From NCBI GenBank assembly GCA_008828725.1, contig MEHQ01002955.1:98549-162548 (forward strand): 64,000 nucleotides of DNA. Reading direction: 5' to 3'. Numbering within the stretch: the stretch's first letter is position 1; each line of letters begins with the position of its first letter. Below the pieces are notes generated by a model. It was given only the letters and a program-made list of their open reading frames with translations. It did not search any database and had not been told where the DNA came from. Below, one piece after another: positions 11,541 through 22,597 of this stretch. A program made the position numbers and the translations under genes. Source of the stretch: Saccharina japonica (taxonomy: Eukaryota > Sar > Phaeophyceae > Laminariales > Laminariaceae).

Positions 11541-12574
11541 ACACCTAATAAATGCCCTGGTGTGAAGACAAGAAATTCAAAACCGATACCAAGTGAAGCG
11601 GTATAAACGAACCCATATTCCGAGGTGTGATTTGGGCGTTTGTTTCACGTGCAGCAGGTTTATGTCCCTCTTGAGCAATAATGTGTTAGTCCATTTATAG
11701 AAGCATGTTTTGGTCTCCTTGTGTCATTTGTATTATAACAGCAGGTTTCATTTCATGACTGTTTTGTTTTACTAGTAGTATACTTTCGTTCCTTGTTTCT
11801 GGTCTGCCGTGCGTTTTTTTGTTCTCGTACCCGGTACGTTGGCATTTCTCTTGCTTCACACATCAATTTGCAATTCATTTTTTGTTTTGGTTTTGGTGTT
11901 ATTTGTCTCAGAACTAGCACCTCTCTAGAATCATAAATCAAGACGGACGCTACTGGGTGTACTGATTTCCTGGTATACGTGTGACAAATATTCAGGTATG
12001 ATCGGTAGATGTGAATGGTACGGTTTAAATAAACAATAAGAACTGCACATTGTCAGATGGCAAATGAAATGCTATTTACAGTAGTATAATGTAGTTGGGT
12101 ATGTAGAAAGGACGGAACGGTTTAATGGGAAGGCACACACACATATTACTGTCATTTTGTGAGACCCTTTTATCGTCAGTTCTACCAAGGGACACTAGAT
12201 CGCTTCAAACTTTGCCTCGCAAGTCGTTCGAAGCCGTGGAAGAGGTCGCACCGAGTCACTTGGGTATTAATTACATGAGGGATGGTGTTGATATCGATGA
12301 ACCCTCTCGTGTTCGGGTGATGAGTCGGTTGTGCTTGCTCCGTGTCTCGATCGGCTGGAGGCGCCATTACCGATACTTGAAGAAACGCTGATCGGATAGG
12401 CCATGTTGTTCACCCTAGCTGCGATGGATCAGTCGTCAACGTTTTATGGAGGTGACAATGGCGCGGTAAGAGTCGTAGACGAAGCACGCTGGGTCGTTGC
12501 ATTCCTGTAGGTCGCATCAGTGCTACTAAATAGAGTAAGTGTAGCTTGATAATAGGCATCCACTAAAACTGGCA
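11541..12574. other. degenerate Family B-like sequence (about 11750-11960); otherwise no gene
   Basis: 11880-11965 keeps the landmarks of the Family B terminal block (CAGAACTAGCACCTCTCTAGAATC, then GACGGACGC and ACTGGGTGT), but heavily diverged, so it looks like an old copy. CATTTGCCATCTGACAA at 1900 recurs in complement near 12050. No coding segment is supported. Confidence 0.35.
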
Positions 12575-13162
12575 ATGCACATTAGTATCGATGTATATTT
12601 TGACGTGTGTACCGTTCTGTCTATGTTCCAGGGACGAGGTCATAGGCGTTATGCTGCTTCAGGGCTTCCGTTTCCGGTTCCGACTGTGCCTTCCCCAAGC
12701 ATCGCAAACGATGTTCGAAATACTGCCACTCACTTCCCTCCAAACGGCATCTTGGCTACACATTGGTCGTGGCAGGAGCTACCAGATAGCACCGCCTGTG
12801 TGAGTCTCTGGCGGGGCTTTGAAGCACATCACAGCAAGGTGCTACTTCCAGGCAGTGCTATCTTGCCGTCACCCTGCGTATGGAGCTCCTTAGTCTCTCT
12901 TTCGTGGATGGCACCACTGCAGCGAAAATATTTCGGTGATCACGCCACCCACCTCGGGTGGCGGGGTCTAGAGCGGATTCCCGCTGGCTGTTACCGGTTG
13001 CTTGCGTTTCTGGCTGCCGGCGAAACGCCAATCACCTGGACCACTGTTTGTGAATTCCTGCGGGCTTGTGAATGTGTTGGACAGCTCTTCACTCCTTGTG
13101 AGCGCTGGGCGATTGGAATGGGGCGGTCGGTAGTCTTGATGGCGCCGAGATGCGCTAAATAG
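12575..13162 (+). CDS. unrecognised open frame of 195 codons
   Basis: The region is GC-richer than its flanks. A 195-codon frame opens at ATG 12575, but another + frame and a - frame are also partly open, so coding strand is uncertain. The predicted protein is rich in W, H, P and C and has no recognisable domain, signal peptide or membrane span. No splice signals frame it. Listed because an unbroken frame of this length is unusual in this window; it may be a decayed mobile-element segment. Confidence 0.2.
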   Translation: MHISIDVYFDVCTVLSMFQGRGHRRYAASGLPFPVPTVPSPSIANDVRNTATHFPPNGILATHWSWQELPDSTACVSLWRGFEAHHSKVLLPGSAILPSPCVWSSLVSLSWMAPLQRKYFGDHATHLGWRGLERIPAGCYRLLAFLAAGETPITWTTVCEFLRACECVGQLFTPCERWAIGMGRSVVLMAPRCAK

Positions 13163-15279
13163 TCTCGGATGTCCCTGAACAGGGTTTGTCCGTCGTTTGA
13201 GCGTAACTGTCGTCACTGCTGTGCCAGCGAGAGTCGGATGGTGCTCAATTGAACCACTTGGATATCTGCGCTGAGATTAGAATTTGGTGCGCATACCTGG
13301 TCAAGGTTGAGCATATAAACGTGCCTTGCTCGTACGCGCGGTGAACGTCGTTCAAGATAAACGGTTTAGAATGTCGTGATGCTCCCGTGCCATCGGGGAT
13401 ATACTTACTAGATATAGAACTATGCCCATGACACGGTGGATAGCCGCGCAGGCCGCGGGTCGTGTACTACCCCAAGTTTGCGGTTGGTTTTCAAGTGGGC
13501 TGTGTGCTCCCCAATTATCTATAGCGTGGCTTTATGACTTCTAAGTAGCCTCATTCATGAGTTGGCGAAAGCAATCTTGTTTCGGCGTTCAAATCTCACT
13601 TGTGGAGCCGGCAACTTAACAAACACAAGAGCTTACATATAGTGTTAATTAATTGGGGCTGTTTAACCTGAGATCGGTGAGTAGCAAATAACAGATAAGC
13701 GAATACACATACACACTACAAACGAGAAGGGGTTGGCTGTCCACGAGCCGCAACTTCGAGAGAAGGCTACGAAACCTCGCCTCCCCATTTACACTATGGT
13801 GTGTCCCAATTAACAATGCTGGGTTTTATATGATTCACAATCTTAACGGTCGGTGGCAGGCAGGAATGGCAGAATTTGCTTGAGTTTGATTGTTGGATCC
13901 TGTGTCGCCAGAAAGCCTATTGCAAGTCAGAAACACGTATCGTTATGCCGCCCGAACCTAGTTTATAGATTTGCAGGTTCTAGACACCCCGCCAACAAGC
14001 CGGTAGGTACGTACCTGCGAATGAAACAAACACACGGGTATTATCGGCGCACGTCATCGTCTCGCCGAGGAATGCCGCTTTCTCGCTCCTTGGCTAGTAA
14101 CGCTGTCTCACCCGAACGTGTAAGGTGCTGCAATTTTTCACGCACACTTTAGGCTGCTTGCCCAATTGTCGAAAACGGTATCGTTGTTTGCAAGCTGGCG
14201 AGAAGAGGTTGAAGGTGGGGCCGGGGTTGGGTGCGTCCTCAATCTGGCCTTCGCGGCGTCACACCACTTCTCTTCAGCAATTGAGATGATAAAATAGTAT
14301 GGACATTTTCAATTGTAGTATTGTTGAGGCCTCGCCTCTTTCGTTCTATGTAACCGTGCCGGTCGTTCGTACGTCTATCGTAGTGAAACTGTATCACTTC
14401 GTTTCACGATTGTTGCATTGTTTAGGTGGTAGTTTCGTTTCTCGACACGTGGATTGCACCCTCGTTCGTTTCAGACTTACCTGAACGATACTAAAAAAGT
14501 CGGTAACCGCTCACCCGCATGTCACATGTTTTGGGCGGGGTCACCTGATGCAGCTGCAGGATCATGTACCAAACCGACTATGCTGAGTCACAAAAATTTT
14601 TACAATATTATACATATATTGCCTACCAATAGTGCAAGAATCTCGATGTGTGTTTATTGGGCTTGGGGTTGCAACGTTGCAACCGACCCACGGTCATACC
14701 TTATTGAGCGAAACCCGTAGAAAACGATTACTGTGGTGGGAGTCGTGATGTTACTTCCCCGCCCAGTGACGGTCCGTACAACTACAAGCAACGACAACCC
14801 ATCACGGTGGTGATACGCGTGGATACCTTGTCGTTGTGATGGTCGGTGACGCTGGCCCGTCACACGGGGTATCGCCCATCGCGTAGTTAGGCTTGGGAGG
14901 TATGGCGTTGTTCCCAAAGACACCATCGTTGTTTCGCCGTTTTCATTTTGAGCCAACCTGCTCTGGGCGAACAATTCCCACATGGACAATACCTTGGTAC
15001 ACCAAAGGCAGTAAACATTGGTTTCCAGCTACACTGCTAAGTGGCCAAATCTCTTCAACTCGCACTGCCCCGTATTGCTCATGCAGCCACTATACTGACA
15101 GCAGTGGTTTAGCGGCAAACGTACTTCCACCAGCTTCCATGAATATAGACTTGAATTGGCAATTGGCTTTCAACCTAGCGTGTTTCAAGCTCCAATACTT
15201 TTAGCCGAGATCCTCCCCTCCCCGCTCGCCCTCAGCCACTGGCGGGGCGTTAGGCACGTGGCGTGAATTCCCCCTCGGG
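13163..15279. other. no gene recognised
   Basis: About 2 kb with no convincing coding segment, tandem repeat or inverted repeat. Short frames on both strands do not hold together. Confidence 0.4.
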
Positions 15280-16340
15280 TAAACGTCAACGTTTCGCCGC
15301 ACCCGGGGAGAATATTGGCCTATCACGGGATCATAAGCCCTTCAATTCATCTACAATTCGGACTAACCGGGGACGAAAAAGGCGATGGCCCTGATGCATA
15401 CCGCCGCGCATGTTGTGGAATCCCAACACCACGAGTGGATCGCTGATTGGTTGGGTTTCGTGGAGCCAGCACCACCCAGGGAGGATAAGGCCCCACACCC
15501 GGACCATAAACAGTTGGATATACTTGCAACTCTAACAAACTGCAGTCGAAAACGGCGACGCCTCTGGTCGATACCACCCTACTCCGTGTGAAACCCCAAC
15601 CCCACGCACAGATCGCTTATTGGCTAGTTGGTGAAATTCCGCTACACCCAGGAAGGATAGACTGCCATCCCCAAATCATAGATCCTTCCATGTATCTACA
15701 GTTCCGACGAACCGGGGGAAAAAACGGCGACCCGCCGGGTCGATACCACCTTACACTGTGGAAACCATCAACCCCGTTGACTTATCACTGATTGACTGGA
15801 GTTTATGGAGTAGACGGGGGGCGAAAAAGGCAATGCCCCAGATCGATACCGCCCCGCACGGGGTAGAAATCTCAACCCCATTCTGGTTGATCGCTGATTG
15901 CCTGGGGTTCGTGGAACCAACACCACCTTGGGAGGATAGGGAGTGTACCTACGGATCATAAGGACTTACCATCTGTCTACAACTCCGACAACCCGCACGA
16001 AAACGGCGATTGCCCGGGTCGACAACGCCCCGCAGTGTGTGGTAACCCCAAGGCTACTGGCTGGTCGCTGATTTGCGGGAGAAATATCGACGTCCCGCCG
16101 CATCCGGGGAGGGCAAGGTTCCATCCCCGGATCATAAATCCAAACATGTATCGACAACTCCCGACAACTCGGAGACGAAAATAGCGGTCGCCAGGATGAT
16201 TTTTGCCTCGCACGGTGTGGAAGTCTCAAATCACATGGGCTGAAGTTTTATGAGCTGCGGTAACATCAAGGTTTCACCGCATCTAGGGAGGACAACATCC
16301 CCTCCCGGGGAAAACAACTCTCACACAAACTACATCTCCA
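15280..16340 (+). repeat. satellite of about 174 bp, array 1 (about 6 units)
   Basis: Landmark TCGATACCGCCCCGCACGG followed by TGTGGAAACTCCAACCCC recurs, diverged, at 15393, 15569, 15741, 15843, 16019 and about 16203. Spacing is 172-184 bp except for one unit shortened to 102 bp. Other landmarks per unit: GCTGATTGG..TGGGGTTCGTGGAGCCAGCACCACCC, GGATCATAAATCCTTCCATGTATC and CCGGGGACGAAAACGGCGA. Units are well diverged, so the array is old. A solitary piece lies near 17090-17125. Array 2 is at 48.8-51.9 kb in the same orientation. Confidence 0.85.
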
Positions 16341-16587
16341 ACGAAAACGGTGGTCTGTTAGGGCAGGTGTACTACGAATTCAGTAAGATATGTTCGGATA
16401 TAAGTATTACACCTGGTAAGGGTCCTTGAATGAGGAACCGCTGGGATGTGATTTGTGTTTGTTGTTGTTTTCGATGTTTGGCTAGCCGAGACGGCATGTT
16501 TGCAGTTTTTTCATTCTCGTGGTCAGGTTTGAACTTACAAGTAGTACAAAGAAATTTCCTCAAGCGACGGGCCTCAGAACATTTCGG

Positions 16588-17058
16588 GGACGCCTGCTAC
16601 GATAGAGGTGGACCATGCTTTTTCTGAGGGTCTGAGGGTCGCCACTTGAGGAGCTCTATAACGCACCCAACACACGGTTTGGGAGGAAACCAGACGAGCT
16701 GCCCGACGAACAATCCCATAGTCTAAGGGCCCGTTTTAACAAAGAAAAAAACAAATCATTTTGGAAAAAAACAAAACCAAATCCGCTTTTCATCGGTCAG
16801 AACCCGCACCACCACTAAAGATTATACTCCAAGATCCTTATATTTGGTGCTGGTGCGTGTGTTGACCAATGAAAAGCGGATTTTAATATATATTTTTCCA
16901 AATTGATTTTTTTTCTTCTTCGTTAAAACGGGCCCTAACGATACAACCAAAAACCAACCAACGCAATATTGGAATTCCGACGACTTTGGGTTGACGAGCC
17001 CCTTCATGCAGAAACGTTTTCAGCAAAAAACGTGCTACCTCTATCGTGGCGCACGTCC
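16588..17058. mobile_element. MITE-A copy 2, carrying a nested Tourist-like MITE
   Basis: Ends are GGACGCCTGCTACGATAGAGG and, in complement, GGACGTGCGCCACGATAGAGG. Total 471 bp; subtracting the inner 209 bp element and its 3 bp duplication leaves 259 bp, the normal length for this family (253-271 bp). Interior landmarks CACTTGAGGAGCTCTATA and GAATTCCGACGACTTTGGGTT match the other copies. Confidence 0.75.
16727..16935. mobile_element. Tourist-like (PIF/Harbinger) MITE, 209 bp, TSD TAA
   Basis: Begins GGGCCCGTTTTAAC and ends in its complement GTTAAAACGGGCCC, with near-palindromic arms meeting at a central ATTATACTCCAAGATCC region. It is flanked by TAA on both sides (16724-16726 and 16936-16938). 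A 3 bp TWA target duplication with GG-starting ends is the hallmark of PIF/Harbinger elements. A second copy with TTA duplication lies at 36722-36937. Confidence 0.8.
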
Positions 17059-17488
17059 AGGTGCGCCTATATCGTTGCATGCGTCAGGGCCGGTACCGCC
17101 CCGCACGCTGTGGAAACCCCAACGTCGAACTTATGATATATGTCAGCTCGCTTAGATTGCGAGGGAACCCAACCGAGCGGAGCGAGCCTCAATCATTCCG
17201 GCTGGTGAGGGCGTCACTGTAGCTGGGAAATGACGGCTTAGATACATCGAAAATCCATACTAGCTGCGATTCCGATGAGGATTGAATCGTTCGACAAACA
17301 TCGCATTAATCGACTGCAATCTATAGCCCTGTGAAATTATGTACCGCCTCAGAAAATTCGGTACCGCTAAGGTTTCCCTTAAGGCACTCAATGGTATTTG
17401 CAGTACCGTCTCAAGTCTTACAAGCCCTTCGCGATGATTGTCCCCCGTGCTCGATTGTGTCGTGCACGCCGTTGCCTCGTTTTAGCAG

Positions 17489-17947
17489 GAACCGCGTGTC
17501 AACGATAAGGTCAAGAAGATTATCGAACGATATGGAAGCACTTTCTTCATGATGAGAAAGTGGGTGTCCATGTGTCAACCATTTTACATCCCCACCGAGG
17601 ACTGCGTGCTGGACCTACGCGACATCGAGAAGCTCCGCACTTCCACGTCAAAGGATTTTGCGACCGCCACGCCAAAACCAATGCCGGCCTACATCGCAGG
17701 ACCCTCCGTGAGGAACAGCGAGCACAAGTGCGTCTTCAAGAAGCACGAAAAAAGCTACCGGCTTTGCAAGAAAGTGGCGGTCTCTTTCGACGGTACGATT
17801 TACCGGGCAACCGACGCCGAGATCAAGGCGGCTTTGCGCGAGGAGAGATATGCGCCTCGCACTGATGCAGCCACCTACGTGAAGGCTGTACAGGAGGTCC
17901 GTCGGCAGCACGAGATCAAGAGGGCCCGCCAAAATGGCAGCGGTTGA
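17489..17947 (+). CDS. unrecognised three-copy family, copy 1, exon 2 (C-terminal domain)
   Basis: Codes for 152 residues to a TGA. The exon starts after TTTTAGCAG; in the frame of the protein the codon before CAG is a stop (TAG), so the open frame cannot simply continue upstream and an acceptor site is the natural start. Conserved with the exons at 25787-25320 and 48205-47684: DFxTAxPxPMPxYI, YxLCKKVAVSxxGxIxRATD, EIxAAL and TDAATYVKAVQE. The end is basic. No known domain recognised. Codon use is GC-rich in third positions, unlike the flanking DNA. It joins in phase 0 with 5793-6158 to give a 274-residue protein. The unusual intron length is the main doubt about that join. Confidence 0.7.
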   Translation, partial: EPRVNDKVKKIIERYGSTFFMMRKWVSMCQPFYIPTEDCVLDLRDIEKLRTSTSKDFATATPKPMPAYIAGPSVRNSEHKCVFKKHEKSYRLCKKVAVSFDGTIYRATDAEIKAALREERYAPRTDAATYVKAVQEVRRQHEIKRARQNGSG

Positions 17948-19161
17948 AAACCTTTAGCAATGCGCCAAAGCGCGTTGTGGGCCCGTGTCGTTGTTGGGGA
18001 AGAATTGAAAGCGACGTCGCTGAGGTTCCTGTGCCGGGACACGCGTGCAAGTTTACAAAAGGTGGGGTACGCCGCGCCCAAGCACAGGTAAAGTGAGACT
18101 CACCTCACGGTAGGGATTGCATTGCCATTGTTTTGCTCCATGGTTTATGACCCGGTGTTCAGCTCCTCGGGAGAGTAACTACCGGTTAGTATGATACATT
18201 TACTGCGTGGTATATTTGGTTTAGGACTGGCGCAAACAGGTTATGGCCTGTTCGCGCGAAAAACCATAATTGCAGTCATGGTTTGAATGGCATTGAGCGC
18301 TTCGTGTGAGGAAGTCACACAATATGGCACCACCGGTACCGTGTCATTGCTCGCGACCAAAGTGCCGTTGTCGAGGGTAGGGACTGTCGTAGCTTGCACA
18401 CCACCATAGGAAAGCCCCTCGGTTTGTGGTGGTTCTGAGTATTTGGATTGCGAGGGCTGCTGTGGTATTGTGTTGGTTGTTGCATACCTGAAGCAAAGCA
18501 GCAAGCCATATTTCACACGTAAGGCAACAATGCAGATGTCTCCGTCACAGGCGACATCAGGCAAGAGTTTGGATTTTCTGGTATTGAGATCATGATGTTT
18601 TGGAGGTAAAACACGTCAGCCAATATGGCCGATATACCCCGGCACCGTTATAGGGGAAGACAGCTTTTCGTTCACGGGTGAAGCTGGTTGCCCTCGTATG
18701 GCATATAGTACGCCTCCAGCAGCAGTGGGATAATATAGTTGGTGTTTTTACAATATTTCTTAGTACGTTTGACGCCAGTGCACCTTGTGTGCTGATACTT
18801 TCACTTTTGTAATGGGTAATAATACTTGTACGAGGTTTGTCCTGGGCAGGCCACAATTTTCAGTGGTTTAGGTCATCAACATCATACTTTACCAAATACA
18901 CTCTATATACCTGTTTCGTTGGGGCACAATAGTGGAACCGCCTCAAGTGTTATGTGTCCAGACATCCGTTGCCGACAGAGGGTATATACTTCGTCTCGTT
19001 ACGCATTCACAAGCAGGCAGCCCCTTCTCTTTTATTTGCTGCAGTAGATGGAATCACTGGGGTATTTTGTCTCAAGATTGACCCCGGGTCGTTACTTCCT
19101 TCGTCTGGGTAGATAGGCGGCGTACTGGGATCTATGATTTGTTAGAGTGGAATTTGTCGAT
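17948..19161. other. downstream of copy 1; one candidate exon, otherwise no gene
   Basis: Apart from the - strand open segment described separately, nothing could be supported. No clear terminator or repeat structure is visible. Confidence 0.35.
18241..18603 (-). CDS. possible exon, product unknown
   Basis: About 120 codons are open on the - strand, ending in TAA at 18241-18243. The predicted segment has balanced composition with ACDGDICIVALRVKYGL near its start and a T/S/P-rich middle. There is no in-frame ATG near the start, so it would have to be an internal or 3' exon. A GCTTCAG/GTATGC motif inside could be a splice junction, which would shorten it. No domain recognised and no neighbours to give context. 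Confidence 0.25.
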   Translation of the reverse strand, partial: PKHHDLNTRKSKLLPDVACDGDICIVALRVKYGLLLCFRYATTNTIPQQPSQSKYSEPPQTEGLSYGGVQATTVPTLDNGTLVASNDTVPVVPYCVTSSHEALNAIQTMTAIMVFRANRP

Positions 19162-19425
19162 GAGGCGTGCTACGCTAGGGGTAAGATACCACGGTTTGTC
19201 CATTTTTTTTTCTCGCCCACGGATTTCCTGAAATGAGGCTCTGTATTACCCAAAATTCGCTCGAACCCCGAGTTTTGATTTTGCATTATAAGTCGTTAAA
19301 TAACTAGGCGATGGAAGTGTTCATGTAGAATGTATTTGAATGGTCACCAACATCGGGTTGTGGGCACAGTGTGAATAAGGCTCCTTAAGGGAGGAGCCTC
19401 GTAAAATATAGGTGGCGTAGCAAGA
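19162..19425. mobile_element. degenerate MITE-A copy 3
   Basis: Left GAGGCGTGCTACGCTAGGGG and right GCTCCTTAAGGGAGGAGCCTC..AGGTGGCGTAGC resemble the MITE-A ends and subterminal block. The length (about 264 bp) fits the family. Divergence is high. Confidence 0.4.
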
Positions 19426-20439
19426 GTGTTATGATTCTTCTACTGTACCTCTATAGCGCCCCTATGGGGGCTGTGCTACCATATGTTGCTGTATGGAAGG
19501 ATATATGAACTAGCACAAGAGACTCACATTTCATGAGGATATATGTTGCTGCAGGATTAGGGTGTTCGAAGAAGGGCAGGTACCGACTACGCGGGACGAC
19601 GCTCACAACCCGCCAAGTGTCTCGCAGCCTTCGCGCTTCGGCACGTGTTTTGCGCTATCTTTGGCCACCCGCAACATATTTGTGAATATCAAACACAAGT
19701 AATACCTATTGGAGTGGTTGTAAACCGTCAACCCAAGCCTATCGTTTATGTGGGGGGGATGTTGTCCATATCTTCGCAGAGTCCCTTCGACTCAAGAATC
19801 TGTCGCATCGACCAGGAGTGAGCGTCATATATATGCCCCCTCATACACGAACACTCGGAACATTTCTACAAGGGCCGCTTCCTGTGATATGTCGCTTCTC
19901 CCTCCCTGGAGAACACGACTTAAAAGCGAGTTGGCAAATCTTGCATAATTTGTCAATTGTTTTGATTTTGGGTTCATCATTTCGAACTGCTAATTGTTGG
20001 TTTCGGTGTGTGTGGGCTCGTTGATCTATCTATTTGTCTGCCAGGACATATGAACACGATTCACATCGCCGAGAGACCTGCACATGTCGCTCTTCGAACC
20101 CCCCGATCGAGTGGACTGGGTGAGTATGTGCCACCCCTCAGAGCTGGTTGTGTTGCGAGCCGTCTAGGTATCACTTGTCACCTGAGTCACAGTGTGATAA
20201 GGGGGCATCGCATATACCAGGTATATACTTCGAAGTATTAAGTTTCGGAAGAGAAACCCGACAACGTTCCCAAGCATGCGCTGCTGTTGGTAGTGTTTCG
20301 CACCTTCTGCGGCCGTCGCACGCTTTCTCTGTGACGTAAGTGAAAGTTCGTCTAGGTGCCAAGGCACTGTGTCCGGTGTTTATTCCGTTGCACTGTATAC
20401 ACTAGACTCGCGGATTTTGTTTTGCATTGAAACGAAACA
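19426..20439. other. no gene recognised
   Basis: Short direct repeats of ATATGTTGCTG near 19480 and 19540 and one TACCAGGTA inside the longer palindrome ATATACCAGGTATAT at 20212-20226. No coding segment is supported. Confidence 0.35.
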
Positions 20440-20690
20440 TTTTGAAACCTCCGCGTAGCGCAGCAGGTGGGCTAGCGGCCTGAAAACGGTAGGGGGTCCT
20501 CGCAGGTGGGTCTGGGGGGACCGGCTCGCCCCAGCCCGTGAGTTATTCCAAACCAAGGGCTGAAACCCTGCCCGGCCCATGAGGTTTTTATATCACAGGG
20601 CTCCGACCCGACGCCGCCTGGGAGAGATTTAGGGTAGGGAGCCCGACCCGTGAGGTTTTGAGCGACCCGTAAGATGCTGAATTCTCACAG
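20440..20690. repeat. degenerate GGGCT/AGCCC and CGACCCG word array
   Basis: Self-complementary GC words (GGGCTAG, CCAGCCCGTGAG, AAGGGCTGAAACCCTG, GGGCTCCGACCCGACG, GAGCCCGACCCGTGAGG) recur, with TTTAGGGTAGGG inside. Similar in style to the word arrays at 21.1, 35.3, 38.5 and 59 kb. Boundaries are approximate. Confidence 0.4.
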
Positions 20691-21104
20691 CCTGGGTTTC
20701 GCAATGTTTTCTGTTGTAGAATTTGTCGACTTTGGCAAACATCAAATACATTTTCGAGGAGACAAATTAAGGTCGACCGGACCTGGTGAAAAAAGCATGA
20801 GCGGGTCATCGTAGTTGAGAATGTGCAGTCGACTGGTTCAGACACAAGACTGGGATATATTAATTGATATGAAGCGGACGTCTCCCGAAGCAGCAGCAGC
20901 AGCAGCAGCACGACACATTAGCTTTACACCGTGTAGGTCATCCGCGGCCCCTCAAAACACATCAAAGGCCGCCACTGACTCACTGTGGTCATCTCGCTGC
21001 ACCTCCGATGTCACGAGAGCATCGACAAATGGGCCACAGTTTTCGATTATGTTAATGTGTTCAATGACGCTATCGCCGTCGCTAGCCCGCACGTGGGGTT
21101 AGGG

Positions 21105-21365
21105 AAACGGTAAACGGCACCCCTGAGTTCCATCCAAGAAATGAACTCCCGGTCTAGAACCAAGTATATAGAAGCGAACTATTTTTCATACAATATATTC
21201 CCGTGCACAACAACCCTGGGTTTCGAACGTAGAATATATTGACAACTACATACCCTTTCAGTTCACTTGGTTCAAGGAGTCCAGTTCATTAACGGAACTC
21301 CGGGGTTCCGTTCACCGGTTCGCCGAACGAAAAAACCGTTAAATCCGCCCACCCGAGAGACCCCG
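21105..21365. repeat. GAACTCCGG/CCGGTTC word array
   Basis: Words such as GGAACTCCGGGGTTCCGTTC, CACCGGTTCGCCGAACG, TTCACTTGGTTCAAGG and CCCGGTCTAGAACCAAG pair with one another across the segment, so long folded structures are possible. It starts next to GGGGTTAGGG. No coding potential. Confidence 0.45.
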
Positions 21366-21460
21366 TGAAGGACCTCTGTTCCGCTACCGCTAAATATACG
21401 ACCGGGCGCTGGCGGCGGTGCCTCATCGACGACCTTTGCCGCTATTAGCATCGGGAGGTT

Positions 21461-21967
21461 TCAGTCTGTCTGGTCTCGACCTTCTGTGGTCTTGGAATTT
21501 CTGTACCAGGTATTCATTTGTACCAGATCCGTTATGTTTCCGATAGGACTGGAGTCATGTACAGGCTGGTTCCAGCATTCCGCGGAAACTTTAGTCAGTG
21601 GCCAATATCTACGCCGTTGTTGGAGATAGACCCTGAAAATCGGCACACGTGTTTTATGCGCCCTACCCGAGACTTTAACGGATGTTTTTTTTTTTTGTCT
21701 TGTTTCGTCAAATATTGTTTGTTTTGTATTTTTTTTTGGAAATTTGAGTCTGAAGAGATCCAATTTTTCCGGCGACATAGGCGTTGCCTCGTAATTATTT
21801 AGTTTCAGTATATAATCGATTTCGGGCGTTAAATATGACTTAATATGATTATACGCAGTCAGATCTTCGAATATTTGCGTGAAACGTCGTACAAACATGC
21901 CTTGGACCACCTGGAAGCGGCTCGTCAGAAAAAAAATATAGGAAGGAGTGGGGGCTCTCTTTCTCAA
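21461..21967 (-). CDS. unrecognised open frame of 168 codons
   Basis: An unbroken - strand frame in rather AT-rich DNA, where stops should be common. The predicted protein has a plausible mixed composition (FVRRFTQIFEDLTAYNHIK in the first third; a K-rich middle; a W/N/T-containing end). A different - frame just upstream (22154-21849) also reads like protein, so a split or decayed gene is possible. No domain, signal peptide or membrane segment recognised. It could be part of an old mobile element. Confidence 0.3.
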   Translation of the reverse strand: MRKRAPTPSYIFFLTSRFQVVQGMFVRRFTQIFEDLTAYNHIKSYLTPEIDYILKLNNYEATPMSPEKLDLFRLKFPKKNTKQTIFDETRQKKKTSVKVSGRAHKTRVPIFRVYLQQRRRYWPLTKVSAECWNQPVHDSSPIGNITDLVQMNTWYRNSKTTEGRDQTD

Positions 21968-22075
21968 CGTCAGAACGTGCCTGACTAGTGTTGACCACTT
22001 TGAAGGCCTGTGATTGGTCGGGCCACATTTTCGTCGGTAGCCCCAGTTCTAGGTCCTTGAACAAAAAAACTGGCG

Positions 22076-22597
22076 ATGTCACGCGCTTCCACTGTTGATG
22101 GCGGTCACTATGATACCAAAAATGTGACATTGGAGTTGCTATTGCATGCGGCATTCGTGACTGACGAAATTTCGGGTGAAATGCCTGAACCAGCTCGTAT
22201 GTGTTATACGCATGTTAAAATACGTCAGTTGTTCGTACAACCGATTGAACAGTTGCAACTCAACTTTGCAAGCTGCGAGACACGCTCATTGGGCGTGCTT
22301 GTTCTATATTATGTTTTACAATATGGCGTTTGTAGTTGGTACTCAATTCTATACTTTTTAATGGCAAATCGTTCGCGTGTGTTTATATTCAATCTGATAA
22401 GACGTCTACCCAACACAGAATCGCCTCCTCCGTACACACGGCCGAGGCACACAATACTGGTACCAGGTAACGCCACAAGCCGGGAACCTGTGCAAATTCA
22501 GAGGGCTTCTCACGAGTGTGGCCGCGAGCCAAAACGGCAAAAATCGGGGATCTATGCGCGGGTACGGTGTGTTTTGAGCTCTGCGATTTGTCTGTAG
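22076..22597 (+). CDS. unrecognised open frame of 173 codons
   Basis: The frame opens at ATG 22076 and runs to TAG. A hydrophobic stretch near residues 88-110 (LGVLVLYYVLQYGVCSWYS region) could be a membrane span; the last third is basic. No domain recognised. It starts on the opposite strand to, and close to, the frame at 21461-21967. Listed for its length only. Confidence 0.2.
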   Translation: MSRASTVDGGHYDTKNVTLELLLHAAFVTDEISGEMPEPARMCYTHVKIRQLFVQPIEQLQLNFASCETRSLGVLVLYYVLQYGVCSWYSILYFLMANRSRVFIFNLIRRLPNTESPPPYTRPRHTILVPGNATSREPVQIQRASHECGREPKRQKSGIYARVRCVLSSAICL